DNA of 64,000 nucleotides from Rosettibacter sp037481715 (GTDB lineage Bacteria; Bacteroidota; Ignavibacteria; Ignavibacteriales; Melioribacteraceae): assembly GCA_037481715.1 (NCBI GenBank), contig JBBFLD010000011.1, forward strand, positions 1-64,000, read 5' to 3'. The notes beneath the pieces are model-generated. The model ran no database searches. It saw only the letters and a program-made list of their open reading frames with translations, and had not been told where the DNA came from. Below, piece by piece: positions 1 through 6,880 of this stretch (within the stretch, counting starts at the first letter, position 1; each line of letters starts with the position of its first letter). Both the position numbers and the translations under genes were made by a program.

Positions 1-344
1 ACCAAAAGCATAAATATAATCTCCACCTGTATAAACTAAAGCTCCACCAAAGTATACATTTGCAGGTGTATTAGCCATAGATACCCATTGGTTTGATGAA
101 ATGCTATATCGCCAGAAGTTTGTAGAACCTCCACCAAAAGCATAAATATAATCTCCACCTGTATAAACTAAAGCTCCACCATAGCTTACATTTGCAGGTG
201 CATTAGCCATAGATACCCATTGGTTTGACGAAATGCTGTACCGCCAGAAGTTTTTAGTATTATTTCCACCAAAAGCATAAATATAATCTCCACCTGTATA
301 AACTAAAGCTCCACCAAAGTATACATTTGCAGGTGTATTAGCCA
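1..344. repeat. Near-identical tandem repeats of 132-135 bp encoding Kelch units
   Basis: Three copies begin with the same string ACCAAAAGCATAAATATAAT at bases 1, 133 and 268. Copy 1 is 132 bp, copy 2 is 135 bp, and copy 3 is similar to about base 344. All unit lengths are multiples of three, so copies can be gained or lost without breaking the frame. The array probably continues left of the window. Near identity at DNA level implies recent duplication or ongoing homogenisation. Confidence 0.9.
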
Positions 345-498
345 AAGAACTCCATACCCTATTTCTCCCAATTAAATCAATGTGTGCCAGAACTTTGTTA
401 ATATTAATCTTTACCCATCCTGTTGAGTCTTTATATAATATATCTCCTTCTTGAGCACCAGTTAAAATATCAATGAATTTTGATTTTATTAGTCCCAT
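1..498 (-). CDS. Kelch-repeat phage tail fibre (3' part outside window)
   Basis: This reading frame starts at the ATG read leftward from 498 and is still open at base 1, so at least 166 residues are present and the C-terminus is missing. The first 60 or so residues contain a GDILYKDSTGWVKI stretch, a type of segment common in phage fibre N-terminal regions. After that the protein is built of 44-45-residue units, each with GGALVYTGGDYIYAFGG followed by a W-R-Y and a W-V segment, which is the Kelch beta-propeller pattern. It follows the 504-1244 gene on the same strand after 5 bases, so it is probably the last visible gene of a leftward tail-fibre cassette. I infer a receptor-binding role at the virion tip. 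A host-type Kelch protein is less likely given the neighbours. Confidence 0.65.
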   Translation of the reverse strand, partial: MGLIKSKFIDILTGAQEGDILYKDSTGWVKININKVLAHIDLIGRNRVWSSLANTPANVYFGGALVYTGGDYIYAFGGNNTKNFWRYSISSNQWVSMANAPANVSYGGALVYTGGDYIYAFGGGSTNFWRYSISSNQWVSMANTPANVYFGGALVYTGGDYIYAFG

Positions 499-503
499 AA
501 TAT

Positions 504-1244
504 TTATGCTTGTTTGTTATAAGTAATTCTTAAAACATCACCTGCTTCTAATATTCCATCTAACCCCAAACCGCTCCAGGATAATTCACGTGTTGTCGTA
601 TTTACAGTAAAATCAGCTCCATTATCTTGTGCTCCGCCACCTATTACATCAAGCCTTACATAATTCATGTTTACTGGAGTATAAGTTAAAGTAACTTTTT
701 TGTTAGTAATATCGGTTGAAGTTAATGTAAACTCTTCGACAACATCTACCTCTTGCTGAGCAATTCCACCAAGTTCAATCCAAGCCGATGTATCACCATC
801 ATAGGTATATGCTCTATCATTACTCTTCCTAAGTAAAGTCCAGTTATCAAGTGGTGTGGTATAATCCCAGCTCGTTCCATTATACTCCGCAATTTTATTC
901 GCATTAATTCCATCAGTTACAATATATCTATCGCCTGTTTGTGGTGATAATCCGTTCAAATATGTTTGAGTAACAAAATCAATGACAGGCGATTTCCATT
1001 TCAGTCCAGCAATTGCATTGTCAACATAGCTTATGCTTGCTTTGTTTGATAATTCATTTGCGATTTTGCTTGAACTCCATAAATTATCTGTTGCGGTAAT
1101 AGTATCATTAACTTTTACTTCAAGTCCATCTACAGTTTTTTGTAAGACACCGCCAGATTTTATTTTTACTTCCAATTCTTTAGAAGTATTCGACTTGAGA
1201 GTATCGGCATTTTTCTTAATAAATCTTGCATCAATTATTGCCAT
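504..1244 (-). CDS. Phage tail fibre / baseplate-associated protein
   Basis: The protein has 246 residues. Its ATG is preceded by GGAGGAACTACA, a good ribosome-binding site. Residues 1-85 look coiled-coil-like and polar (N-terminal fibre stem). Residues about 85-160 contain GDRYIVTDG and YNGTSWD motifs, which are seen in many phage tail proteins that carry short beta-rich repeats. The last 30 residues (SWSGLGLDGILEAGDVLRITY) closely match the end of the neighbouring 1262-1624 product, so the two share a C-terminal module. It lies in a tight leftward cassette with the genes on either side. I infer a fibre or fibre-adaptor role. No enzyme motif is visible. Confidence 0.6.
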   Translation of the reverse strand: MAIIDARFIKKNADTLKSNTSKELEVKIKSGGVLQKTVDGLEVKVNDTITATDNLWSSSKIANELSNKASISYVDNAIAGLKWKSPVIDFVTQTYLNGLSPQTGDRYIVTDGINANKIAEYNGTSWDYTTPLDNWTLLRKSNDRAYTYDGDTSAWIELGGIAQQEVDVVEEFTLTSTDITNKKVTLTYTPVNMNYVRLDVIGGGAQDNGADFTVNTTTRELSWSGLGLDGILEAGDVLRITYNKQA

Positions 1245-1261
1245 TGTAGTTCCTCCTTATT

Positions 1262-1624
1262 TTAATAATAAACTTTTATCTTATCACCAACTTGAAGTTT
1301 GTCTTCAAGTCCTAAACCATTCCAGCTAATTTTTCCTTCATTATCTATTATGTAATCAACCAAATATTCACAAATAAAACTTGCATTATCTATAGTTATT
1401 AGAATATTCTTCTTATCAGAAACAGTTGACAAATCACTTATAATTATAAATTTATTATCTATGTCAACCTGCGATAGTTGATAAATATAGCAGCTCCCAA
1501 ATCCTTCATAGATATTAACATTGTCAACGGATTTTATTTCTATTTTTTCATCGTCAATAAATTCTAAATCAATAACTTCGTTCGTATTCGATAGATCAAT
1601 ATAAGTTGTGTCAAGTTCAGCCAT
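1262..1624 (-). CDS. Small phage tail-associated protein sharing a C-terminal module
   Basis: The protein has 120 residues and a strong ribosome-binding site (GGAGGGCTTACA) before its ATG. The start overlaps the end of the upstream gene (ATGGCTGA), which suggests translational coupling. The sequence is rich in I, D and N with no catalytic motif. Its last 25 residues (SWNGLGLEDKLQVGDKIKVYY) are related to the end of the 504-1244 product, which indicates a shared beta-strand module, perhaps for attachment or trimerisation. I do not recognise the rest. Context (BppU-like protein upstream, fibre proteins downstream) points to a tail-tip component. Confidence 0.55.
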   Translation of the reverse strand: MAELDTTYIDLSNTNEVIDLEFIDDEKIEIKSVDNVNIYEGFGSCYIYQLSQVDIDNKFIIISDLSTVSDKKNILITIDNASFICEYLVDYIIDNEGKISWNGLGLEDKLQVGDKIKVYY

Positions 1625-1982
1625 TGTAAGCCCTCCATTTTACTCTTAATTTTGCATCCCACCACAGTCTAACTTTGCCGCCAGTAAAAATTATTACTAC
1701 TTCAAAACAATCATAATCGCCTGGTTCTATATTTGTTTTAGTCGCAGTTAAATGCCAGGTCATATATCCTGTGCTAATTTCTATATCACCTGAACTTTTT
1801 TTCAATTCTAACACATTCGTAATTGATTTTTTATCCTTCCTTGCAAGCACAATTATATCTTCTACGCCATCCCAGTTATAATCAATGCCGTTCTTTGTAA
1901 CATGAAATGTCTTATCGTAATGATTCCCTTTGTAGAAACTTACGGGAGTTTTGATTACATTATCGAAGTCTAAATAATTCAT
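1617..1982 (-). CDS. BppU-like baseplate/tail protein
   Basis: I place the start at the ATG read from 1982, because GAGGGG lies 7 bases upstream; an in-frame TTG at 1997 would bury that site. The product has 121 residues. It shows the layout of BppU N-terminal-like phage proteins: an aromatic-rich beta segment (SFYKGNHYDKTF), a middle strand pattern (VEDIIVLARKD), and an end with PGDYDCFEVVIIFTGGKVRLWW, the usual 'PG-Y-E-V---GKV' signature of these tail domains. It heads the leftward fibre cassette and overlaps the next gene by 8 bases. The assignment rests on pattern and context, not on a search. Confidence 0.5.
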   Translation of the reverse strand: MNYLDFDNVIKTPVSFYKGNHYDKTFHVTKNGIDYNWDGVEDIIVLARKDKKSITNVLELKKSSGDIEISTGYMTWHLTATKTNIEPGDYDCFEVVIIFTGGKVRLWWDAKLRVKWRAYNG

Positions 1983-2166
1983 TTTTTTACCCCTCAAAAT
2001 TCTTTCATAAATCGCTTATAAGCCATTATTTTTGAGAAACCTATGTTTACCATGCCCAAATTTTTTTAAAAACGTATAAACGATTTTAAATGGGTTTTAA
2101 AAAGGGTTTAGAGTTATATCTAAGCCACTTTTTTTGTAGCCCAGTAAAAAACACTCTATTTTTCAA

Positions 2167-2290
2167 TAGAGATTCTTCGCTTCGCTCAGAATGACAGTAG
2201 AGAGTTATCATGTCATTCTGATGGAGTCCCGCAAGGCGGGACGACCGAAGAATCTCAAATAGGGGAGATTCTTCGCTTTGCTCAGAATTA
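2167..2290. repeat. Dispersed 'GATTCTTCGCTTCGCTCAGAATGACA'-type repeat with inverted copies
   Basis: Between two phage genes lie three copies of a GATTCTTCG-CT-CGCTCAGAAT element: direct copies at about 2169-2196 and 2267-2290, and an inverted copy at about 2211-2257 that carries a GTCCCGC-AAG-GCGGGAC hairpin. The first two can pair to form a long stem. This sequence type is a well-known high-copy intergenic repeat in many bacterial genomes. It is the origin of spurious proteins that contain 'CHSERSEES'. It fills most of the 360-base gap between 1982 and 2343; I see no gene in that gap. Confidence 0.8.
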
Positions 2291-2342
2291 TATTTGCATA
2301 TATTTTGCGATTCAGCGAATCGCTTTACAGTTTCCAAATGCA

Positions 2343-2729
2343 TTATAATCCTAACAATTCTTTTTGAACAAATTCAATAGTCTCTTTTGATATTTGTTTT
2401 TTATCTGGTTCGCCATCTTCGGCTACTTGTATCCCTTGCATAAGTTTTAATGCACTTAAGGCTTTCACTACTGCATATATATTATGTGGAGTAGGATTTG
2501 CTTTTGCTTCTTTTATTGCCATTCTTGCAATTTCTTTTATCTCACGCTGCAAGTCTTCATTCTCTTTTATATAATTCTCTCTTTGTTTATCCCAATTATT
2601 TTTCACTTTCCAATTATAAAGTGTTTTTCTGCTCACTTTATTTTGCAGCAGTTCAACAATTGCATCTAAAGAAAATCCTTCTATAACATATAATCTTTTT
2701 GCTTCTTCATATAGGGCTGCAGTTTTCAT
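2343..2729 (-). CDS. Small-terminase-like phage DNA-binding protein (Mu gp27/DUF1804-like)
   Basis: The protein has 128 residues. Residues 5-45 form a helix-turn-helix-like segment (YEEAKRLYVIEGFSLDAIVELL, then VSRKTLYNWKVKNNW) typical of terminase small subunits and of the DUF1804 family of Mu-like phages. The remainder is helical and ends in a KETIEFVQKELLGL tail. Its ATG overlaps the end of the upstream coiled-coil gene by 4 bases (ATGA). A small terminase would recognise phage DNA for packaging. The large terminase that normally follows is not found downstream here: a repeat and a fibre cassette occupy that position instead. An early-region regulator is an alternative. Confidence 0.55.
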   Translation of the reverse strand: MKTAALYEEAKRLYVIEGFSLDAIVELLQNKVSRKTLYNWKVKNNWDKQRENYIKENEDLQREIKEIARMAIKEAKANPTPHNIYAVVKALSALKLMQGIQVAEDGEPDKKQISKETIEFVQKELLGL

Positions 2730-2971
2730 AAATTATATGTCTCTTTTATTTTTATAATCTGATTAGAAATTTCACGAGCTTTGAGTTGAAGATCTCTAAA
2801 TTCTTTTACCATCAGTAAAATTTTGTCGAGTTCTAAATCTAAAAATTCACTAAATGGATTTAACAATTCTCTTAATTGTATCAGCATCGATTCTGCTTTC
2901 ATTTCCATTTGTTCATATTGCTGCTGTAAGTCGGATAATTTCCCTTTTGCAATTAATAACTCATTATTCAT
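2726..2971 (-). CDS. Coiled-coil phage protein of unknown function
   Basis: I choose the ATG read from 2971 because GGAGG lies five bases upstream; the in-frame ATG at 2986 has no such site. The product has 81 residues and is almost entirely helical, with heptad-like spacing (LLIAKGKLSDLQQQYEQMEMK and later LELDKILLMVKEFRDL). It overlaps both neighbours (the stop of the 2964-3194 gene and the start of the small-terminase-like gene), so the three are one transcription unit. Proteins of this size and shape sit next to the small terminase in Mu-like phages, but I cannot name a family. Confidence 0.55.
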   Translation of the reverse strand: MNNELLIAKGKLSDLQQQYEQMEMKAESMLIQLRELLNPFSEFLDLELDKILLMVKEFRDLQLKAREISNQIIKIKETYNL

Positions 2972-3194
2972 TTTTCCTCCGTTCATTTAAGTCAATTTTT
3001 GTCTCCAACCTTGTTAAAATGCCAATAAGCAATTCTTTGTATTTTAAGTCTTGCTCGATTTGTTTAAATAGACGTTCAACGAGATCGGTATATTGCTTAT
3101 TTGAGGTTTTATAAGTTACATACCATATAATGAACACAATTAATGATAACCCGCCATTAGCGAGAATTTTAAGTGTATCAGGACTTAAATCCAT
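2964..3194 (-). CDS. Small single-pass membrane protein, phage
   Basis: The protein has 76 residues. Residues 10-28 are a hydrophobic membrane segment (LANGGLSLIVFIIWYVTY), followed by a charged helical tail with heptad-like repeats (LVERLFKQIEQDLKYKELL). The layout, an N-out membrane anchor with a cytoplasmic or periplasmic coiled coil, resembles Mu-like gp25-type proteins and some lysis accessory proteins. It is the first gene of the leftward unit and faces the rightward late operon across a 145-base divergent gap. The function is unknown; a second holin or antiholin is possible but not shown. Confidence 0.5.
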   Translation of the reverse strand: MDLSPDTLKILANGGLSLIVFIIWYVTYKTSNKQYTDLVERLFKQIEQDLKYKELLIGILTRLETKIDLNERRKNE

Positions 3195-3339
3195 TTACAA
3201 CTCTCTATTGTTTGCTGCTTAAAAATACAGAATATGATTTGCAGATAATTATGAACGGTTCAGTTTTATGAGGGGAATATTGAAGGTAATTTTCTGCAGC
3301 AAAATTAAAATGATATTCATTAATAAACAAGAGGCAAAA

Positions 3340-4221
3340 ATGAAATGGTTCGCAATATTTAAAACTGGCAAGCACACAGATAGCTCTGGTAACACAAAAG
3401 AATGGACAGAAGCGGATCTTGATAAAATTGTTAGTAATTATGATCCATTAAAGCATGAAGCTCCAATAGTAATTGGGCATCCAAAAACAAATGCCCCAGC
3501 ATTTGGTTGGGTAGAAAAACTAAAAAGAGTTGGCGACACACTGTATGCATTACCAAAGCAGCTTGCACAAGAATTTGTTGAAATGGTCAATAAAGGATTA
3601 TTCAAAAAGCGTTCAATAAGTCTTTATCCGGATGGTACTTTAAGACATGTAGGATTTCTTGGAGCACAGCCGCCAGCAGTTAAAGGTTTGCCCGATGTTG
3701 AATTTAATGATGCTGATATTCAAACATACGACTTTGATGGCAGCAATGATATTGATGAGGAGAATAAAAATGAAAATATAGAAAAACTTGAAAAGCAAAT
3801 TGCAGAATATAAAGAGCAAATTGAAAAATTAAAGATATATGAACAAAAAGCATCTGAAATAGATAAACTAAAAGAACAGTTAGCAGCAGCACAACTTGAA
3901 AAAGAAAAGCTTCTCAATGAAATACAAAAAACAAAAAGAGAGATGCAGCTTAAAGAATTTAATGAATTTATAGAGAAAAAAATTGCGGAAGGTAAACTAT
4001 TGCCAAAACAAGTTCCAACAATTAAAAAATTATATGAGAAAATTCACATATATGAATATTCAGAAAAATCAGAAAACCCGGCAGAAATAATTAAAGAATT
4101 TATTGAAAGTATGCCTAAAATTATTGATATGAGCGACAAACCAAAACAAGAAAATAAAATAGATAATACTCCTGTATCAAAAATACTTGCAGAAGAAATT
4201 AGAAAACAAATGAACCAATAA
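3340..4221 (+). CDS. Mu-type phage prohead protease fused to scaffold
   Basis: The start is the ATG at 3340, preceded by GAGG; a longer upstream frame has no supporting site. The product has 293 residues. Residues 1-130 match the protease part of Mu gpI-like proteins: IVIGHPK with the candidate catalytic His, AFGWVEKLKR, then KKRSISLYPDG with the candidate Ser, and LRHVGFLGAQPPAVKGL. Residues 140-230 are a long charged coiled coil (scaffold), and the C-terminus carries LPKQVPTIKK and LAEEIRKQM segments. The enzyme would cleave scaffold and itself during head maturation. It directly precedes the major capsid gene (12-base gap), as expected for this pair. Confidence 0.85.
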   Translation: MKWFAIFKTGKHTDSSGNTKEWTEADLDKIVSNYDPLKHEAPIVIGHPKTNAPAFGWVEKLKRVGDTLYALPKQLAQEFVEMVNKGLFKKRSISLYPDGTLRHVGFLGAQPPAVKGLPDVEFNDADIQTYDFDGSNDIDEENKNENIEKLEKQIAEYKEQIEKLKIYEQKASEIDKLKEQLAAAQLEKEKLLNEIQKTKREMQLKEFNEFIEKKIAEGKLLPKQVPTIKKLYEKIHIYEYSEKSENPAEIIKEFIESMPKIIDMSDKPKQENKIDNTPVSKILAEEIRKQMNQ

Positions 4222-4233
4222 AGAGAGGTAAAA

Positions 4234-5157
4234 ATGAAACTCCAACAAATATCAAACAATGATACAATTACACAGCAAGTAGTTGCACAAATGATAAGCA
4301 GAGCTACAGTGCTGGAGTTCGCAGAATTTTACTCTATTACCGGCAATGCTGATTATGCTCGAAAAGCTGCATCAGCTACAGGCGGACAATTTAGAGCTTT
4401 AGATAGTGATTATCCTGACAATACAATTACTCCCGCATTTGCAAATCCACAATTAAAAATTCTTGGCGATAAAGTACAGGTTGATAGAGCACATGAAAGA
4501 CGAGGATTAGATATAGCAAGTGTCCGGGCAAGAGAATTAATGAACTTTGCTAAAAATTTAGGTAAGCAATTCCAATATTATTTCTTTAATGGAGACAGTT
4601 CAGGCAATCCATTGCAATTCAATGGCTTGAAAAAAATAATTCCTGCATCGCAGAAAATTACAGCTGCAACAAATGGATTAAGTGTACCGCTTGGCAACGA
4701 TAATACAGCAAAAACAGCACAGCAAAAATTCCTTGAATTGCTTAATCAATTAATACAAAAAGTAGATGCAGGTGCTCAAGTTTTGTTCATGAATGCATTT
4801 ACATTAAGCAGACTTACAACTATTGCAAGAGAATTCATCCAGTGGCAAACAAATAGTTTTGGACAGTTAATACCATATTATAATGGTATCCCATTAAGAG
4901 ATGCTGGTTACGACAAAACAGGTGCTTTAATAATACCAATGGACGAAACAGTTGGGACAAGTAATGACTGCACAAGTATCTATGCAGTAAGATTTGGCGA
5001 AGCAAGTGATTTAAGCATTGCAACTAATATTGGTGTTGAAGTAAAAGATTTAGGCTTGGTTGGTGTTCATTATACACATTCAGTAGAATTTGACGCTGAC
5101 TTAGTATTGCTTAATGATCTATCAGTCGCAAGACTTGAAGGAATAAGATTACCATAA
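4234..5157 (+). CDS. Phage major capsid protein (HK97-like fold)
   Basis: The protein has 307 residues, with AGAGAGG before its ATG. It has the length and layout of compact HK97-fold capsid proteins: a hydrophilic N-arm, a spine-helix region (ASVRARELMNFAKNLGKQF), a central domain with PYYNGIPLRDAGYDKTG, the widespread capsid 'G-PL---GY' turn, and a C-terminal strand region ending GVHYTHSVEFDADLVLLNDL. Position directly after the protease/scaffold and before gp36/gp37-like connectors supports the call. I cannot see a cleavage site for certain. It would form the icosahedral shell. Confidence 0.8.
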   Translation: MKLQQISNNDTITQQVVAQMISRATVLEFAEFYSITGNADYARKAASATGGQFRALDSDYPDNTITPAFANPQLKILGDKVQVDRAHERRGLDIASVRARELMNFAKNLGKQFQYYFFNGDSSGNPLQFNGLKKIIPASQKITAATNGLSVPLGNDNTAKTAQQKFLELLNQLIQKVDAGAQVLFMNAFTLSRLTTIAREFIQWQTNSFGQLIPYYNGIPLRDAGYDKTGALIIPMDETVGTSNDCTSIYAVRFGEASDLSIATNIGVEVKDLGLVGVHYTHSVEFDADLVLLNDLSVARLEGIRLP

Positions 5158-5168
5158 GGACCGTTATA

Positions 5169-5203
5169 AATGCAGCCAGTGAAATTAAGTAGCTGGCTGC
5201 ATT
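5169..5203 (+). promoter_or_regulatory. Perfect 11-bp inverted repeat between capsid and connector genes
   Basis: AATGCAGCCAG at 5169-5179 is exactly complementary to CTGGCTGCATT at 5193-5203, with a 13-base loop. The stem is far more GC-rich than the surroundings and lies 11 bases after the capsid stop. There is no T-tract after it, and AAGGGG of the next ribosome-binding site follows at once. It is therefore more likely an RNA-stability or processing hairpin (setting a high capsid mRNA level) than a full terminator. The role is inferred. Confidence 0.55.
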
Positions 5204-5214
5204 AAGGGGTTAAA

Positions 5215-5640
5215 ATGGCATATATAGATTATAATAAATTAACACAATACATAGACGAAAAAGAATTAATAAATCTTACTGATGATGAAAATATTGGAAT
5301 GGTTGAACAAAGTAAAATTGATGAAGCAATTAATAGTGCAACAAATGAAATTAACAGCTATCTGCAGGATAAATATACAATACCATTAAGTCCTCCGCCG
5401 CAGTTAATAATTGATATTTGTGCTGATATTACAATTTATAATTTATATAAAAGACGAATGAGATTAAATATGCCGGAGTCAATCATAAACATCTACAATG
5501 ATGCGATCGATAAACTTGAGAAAATAAGGAAAGGAATGATAGTTCTAAATATTTCACAAACTGAATCTTCAGGATTTATTAAAATCAATAAAACAGAAAA
5601 TGATAGAATATTTAACAAAGATTTATTGGACAGCTTATGA
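5215..5640 (+). CDS. Mu gp36-like head-tail connector (DUF1320)
   Basis: The protein has 141 residues. It begins MAYIDYNKLTQYI and contains LINLTDDENIG, an INSATNEINSYLQDKY segment, PPPQLIIDICADITIYNLYKRR and PESIINIYNDAIDKLEKIRKG. These are in the order found in the gp36/DUF1320 family (all-helical adaptor that binds the portal ring). The gene overlaps the next one by 4 bases (ATGA), typical of the gp36-gp37 pair. The Mu family link is established for the domain; that it acts as a connector in this phage is inferred from its place after the capsid gene. Confidence 0.8.
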   Translation: MAYIDYNKLTQYIDEKELINLTDDENIGMVEQSKIDEAINSATNEINSYLQDKYTIPLSPPPQLIIDICADITIYNLYKRRMRLNMPESIINIYNDAIDKLEKIRKGMIVLNISQTESSGFIKINKTENDRIFNKDLLDSL

Positions 5641-6071
5641 TAAGAGACTGGCAAAATTTATTGAAAAATAAACTTGAAGAAGCAATTGAAAATAATTTGC
5701 CGCAAAATTTGAAAATTCCAGTAGAAATCCCGGTAACAATAGAAAATTACAATTTACGGCATGCGTTGGGTGCTTATTTAATTGTATATAAAGGAAGCAC
5801 TTTTACTCATAAAGATTTAAAAACAATAATTGCACAAAACAGAGATTTAGAATTCGGAATTATAATAGCTGCAAGATATAGAACTGATTTTACACCGGAA
5901 GATTATCTCGATTTTGCAATTAAATCATTAAGCGGAATAGAAACAGATTCAAAGAGAACAGATAGAAAAATTTACTGCAGCAATGATGAATGGATTAAAG
6001 AAGAAAATGGTATATGGTGGTATGCAGCAACTATGATTGTCCCTGCAGAATTTTTTGAAGGTGTAGGATGA
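5637..6071 (+). CDS. Mu gp37-like head completion/tail terminator protein (DUF1834)
   Basis: The protein has 144 residues. It has the DUF1834 layout: an N-terminal helix (WQNLLKNKLEEAIENNL), then GAYLIVYKGSTF, a RDLEFGIIIAARY strand pair, DYLDFAIKSLSGIE, and a terminal NGIWWYAATMIVPAEF strand. In Mu this protein lies at the head-tail join. The start codon overlaps the gp36-like stop and its own stop overlaps the endolysin start (ATGA), so the three genes are translationally coupled. Confidence 0.75.
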   Translation: MIRDWQNLLKNKLEEAIENNLPQNLKIPVEIPVTIENYNLRHALGAYLIVYKGSTFTHKDLKTIIAQNRDLEFGIIIAARYRTDFTPEDYLDFAIKSLSGIETDSKRTDRKIYCSNDEWIKEENGIWWYAATMIVPAEFFEGVG

Positions 6072-6508
6072 AAACAAGTGAAAATGGAATAGCTATAATA
6101 AAAAAATATGAAGGATTAAGACTTCAGGCATACAGATGTCCAGCAGGATTGCTGACTATTGGATATGGGCATACAAAAACAACTAAACCTGGAATGGTAA
6201 TTAATAAAGAAATGGCAGAATTACTATTAAAGCAGGATTTAATCGAATATGAAAAAGCTGTTAATGAACTTGTAAAAGTGCCTTTAACACAAAATCAATT
6301 CGATGCGCTAATAAGTTTTATATTCAATGTCGGCATTGGAAATTTTAAGAAAAGTACTTTGCTAAAAAAATTGAATGAATGGGATTATAATGGAGCTGCT
6401 GAAGAATTTATGAAATGGACAAAAGCTAAAGTTGAAGGCGGATATAAAGAATTGCCTGGACTTGTAAAGAGAAGAAATGAAGAAAAACAATTATTCCTGA
6501 AAGCATGA
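6068..6508 (+). CDS. Phage endolysin, GH24 lysozyme family (R21/T4 type)
   Basis: The protein has 146 residues and covers almost the whole GH24 domain. The catalytic signature is Glu15, then eight residues, Cys24, then five residues, Thr30 (KYEGLRLQAYRCPAGLLTIGYGHT region), which matches the E-8-D/C-5-T triad of R21-type endolysins. The second half has VPLTQNQFDALISFIFNVG and LPGLVKRRNEE, both conserved in the family. No signal-anchor segment is visible, so export should need a holin. The gene is flanked by a spanin-like and a holin-like gene, making a compact lysis cassette. It cuts the MurNAc-GlcNAc bonds of peptidoglycan. Confidence 0.9.
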   Translation: MKTSENGIAIIKKYEGLRLQAYRCPAGLLTIGYGHTKTTKPGMVINKEMAELLLKQDLIEYEKAVNELVKVPLTQNQFDALISFIFNVGIGNFKKSTLLKKLNEWDYNGAAEEFMKWTKAKVEGGYKELPGLVKRRNEEKQLFLKA

Positions 6509-6879
6509 GAATAATTAAAATAATATTGTTAATGATTTTAATAGCATGTAATCCTGAAATAAGGACAATTGAAAAAGTCCGCATAGACACAATACGAATT
6601 GCAAGCCCAATAATTGAAGACAGCTTAAAAGCAAGTTTAATTACTGATAGCGTTATATCATCAGAAAAAATTAAAGGCAATGATACAATAATAATTGCGA
6701 AATATTATCCGGTAGAAAAAAAATTTTACATAAAAGCTAAGCCAGATACTATTACATTATATAAAATTGATACTCTTACAACTACGCAAGTAATTGAAAA
6801 AGAAAAATCACCGATTGCATTAATAGTAATTCTATTAGTAATACCATTGATATTGATTGCAATTTTAATAAGGAGGTAA
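6505..6879 (+). CDS. Probable unimolecular spanin (u-spanin) lipoprotein
   Basis: The protein has 124 residues with two diagnostic ends. The N-terminus has a short lipoprotein signal with the lipobox LIAC (Cys15). The C-terminus is a strong membrane segment (about residues 102-122) followed by RR. The middle, about 85 residues, is polar and predicted to be extended and beta-rich or helical (KVRIDTIRIASPII, YYPVEKKFYIKAKP). An outer-membrane lipid anchor combined with an inner-membrane anchor in a single chain is the hallmark of u-spanins such as T1 gp11, which join the two membranes in the last step of lysis. The start overlaps the endolysin stop by 4 bases. An ordinary lipoprotein is unlikely given the C-terminal anchor. 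Confidence 0.65.
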   Translation: MRIIKIILLMILIACNPEIRTIEKVRIDTIRIASPIIEDSLKASLITDSVISSEKIKGNDTIIIAKYYPVEKKFYIKAKPDTITLYKIDTLTTTQVIEKEKSPIALIVILLVIPLILIAILIRR

Positions 6880-6880
6880 C

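Noticed and set aside
1..344. Possible CRISPR-like or satellite array at the left edge
   Set aside because: Units are 132-135 bp, fully coding and in frame with Kelch motifs; there are no spacer-repeat alternations.
1033..1329. 98-codon rightward frame antisense to the fibre genes
   Set aside because: Shadow of two well-supported leftward genes, with Ser/Phe/Leu-rich composition typical of antisense frames.
2086..2343. 85-codon leftward frame that could be called a hypothetical protein
   Set aside because: It is made of the dispersed repeat and contains the CHSERSEES artefact string; there is no ribosome-binding site and no protein-like pattern.
3195..3339. Divergent phage promoter region
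   Set aside because: A promoter pair is expected here, but I found no convincing -35/-10 pairs with standard spacing, so I do not list sites.
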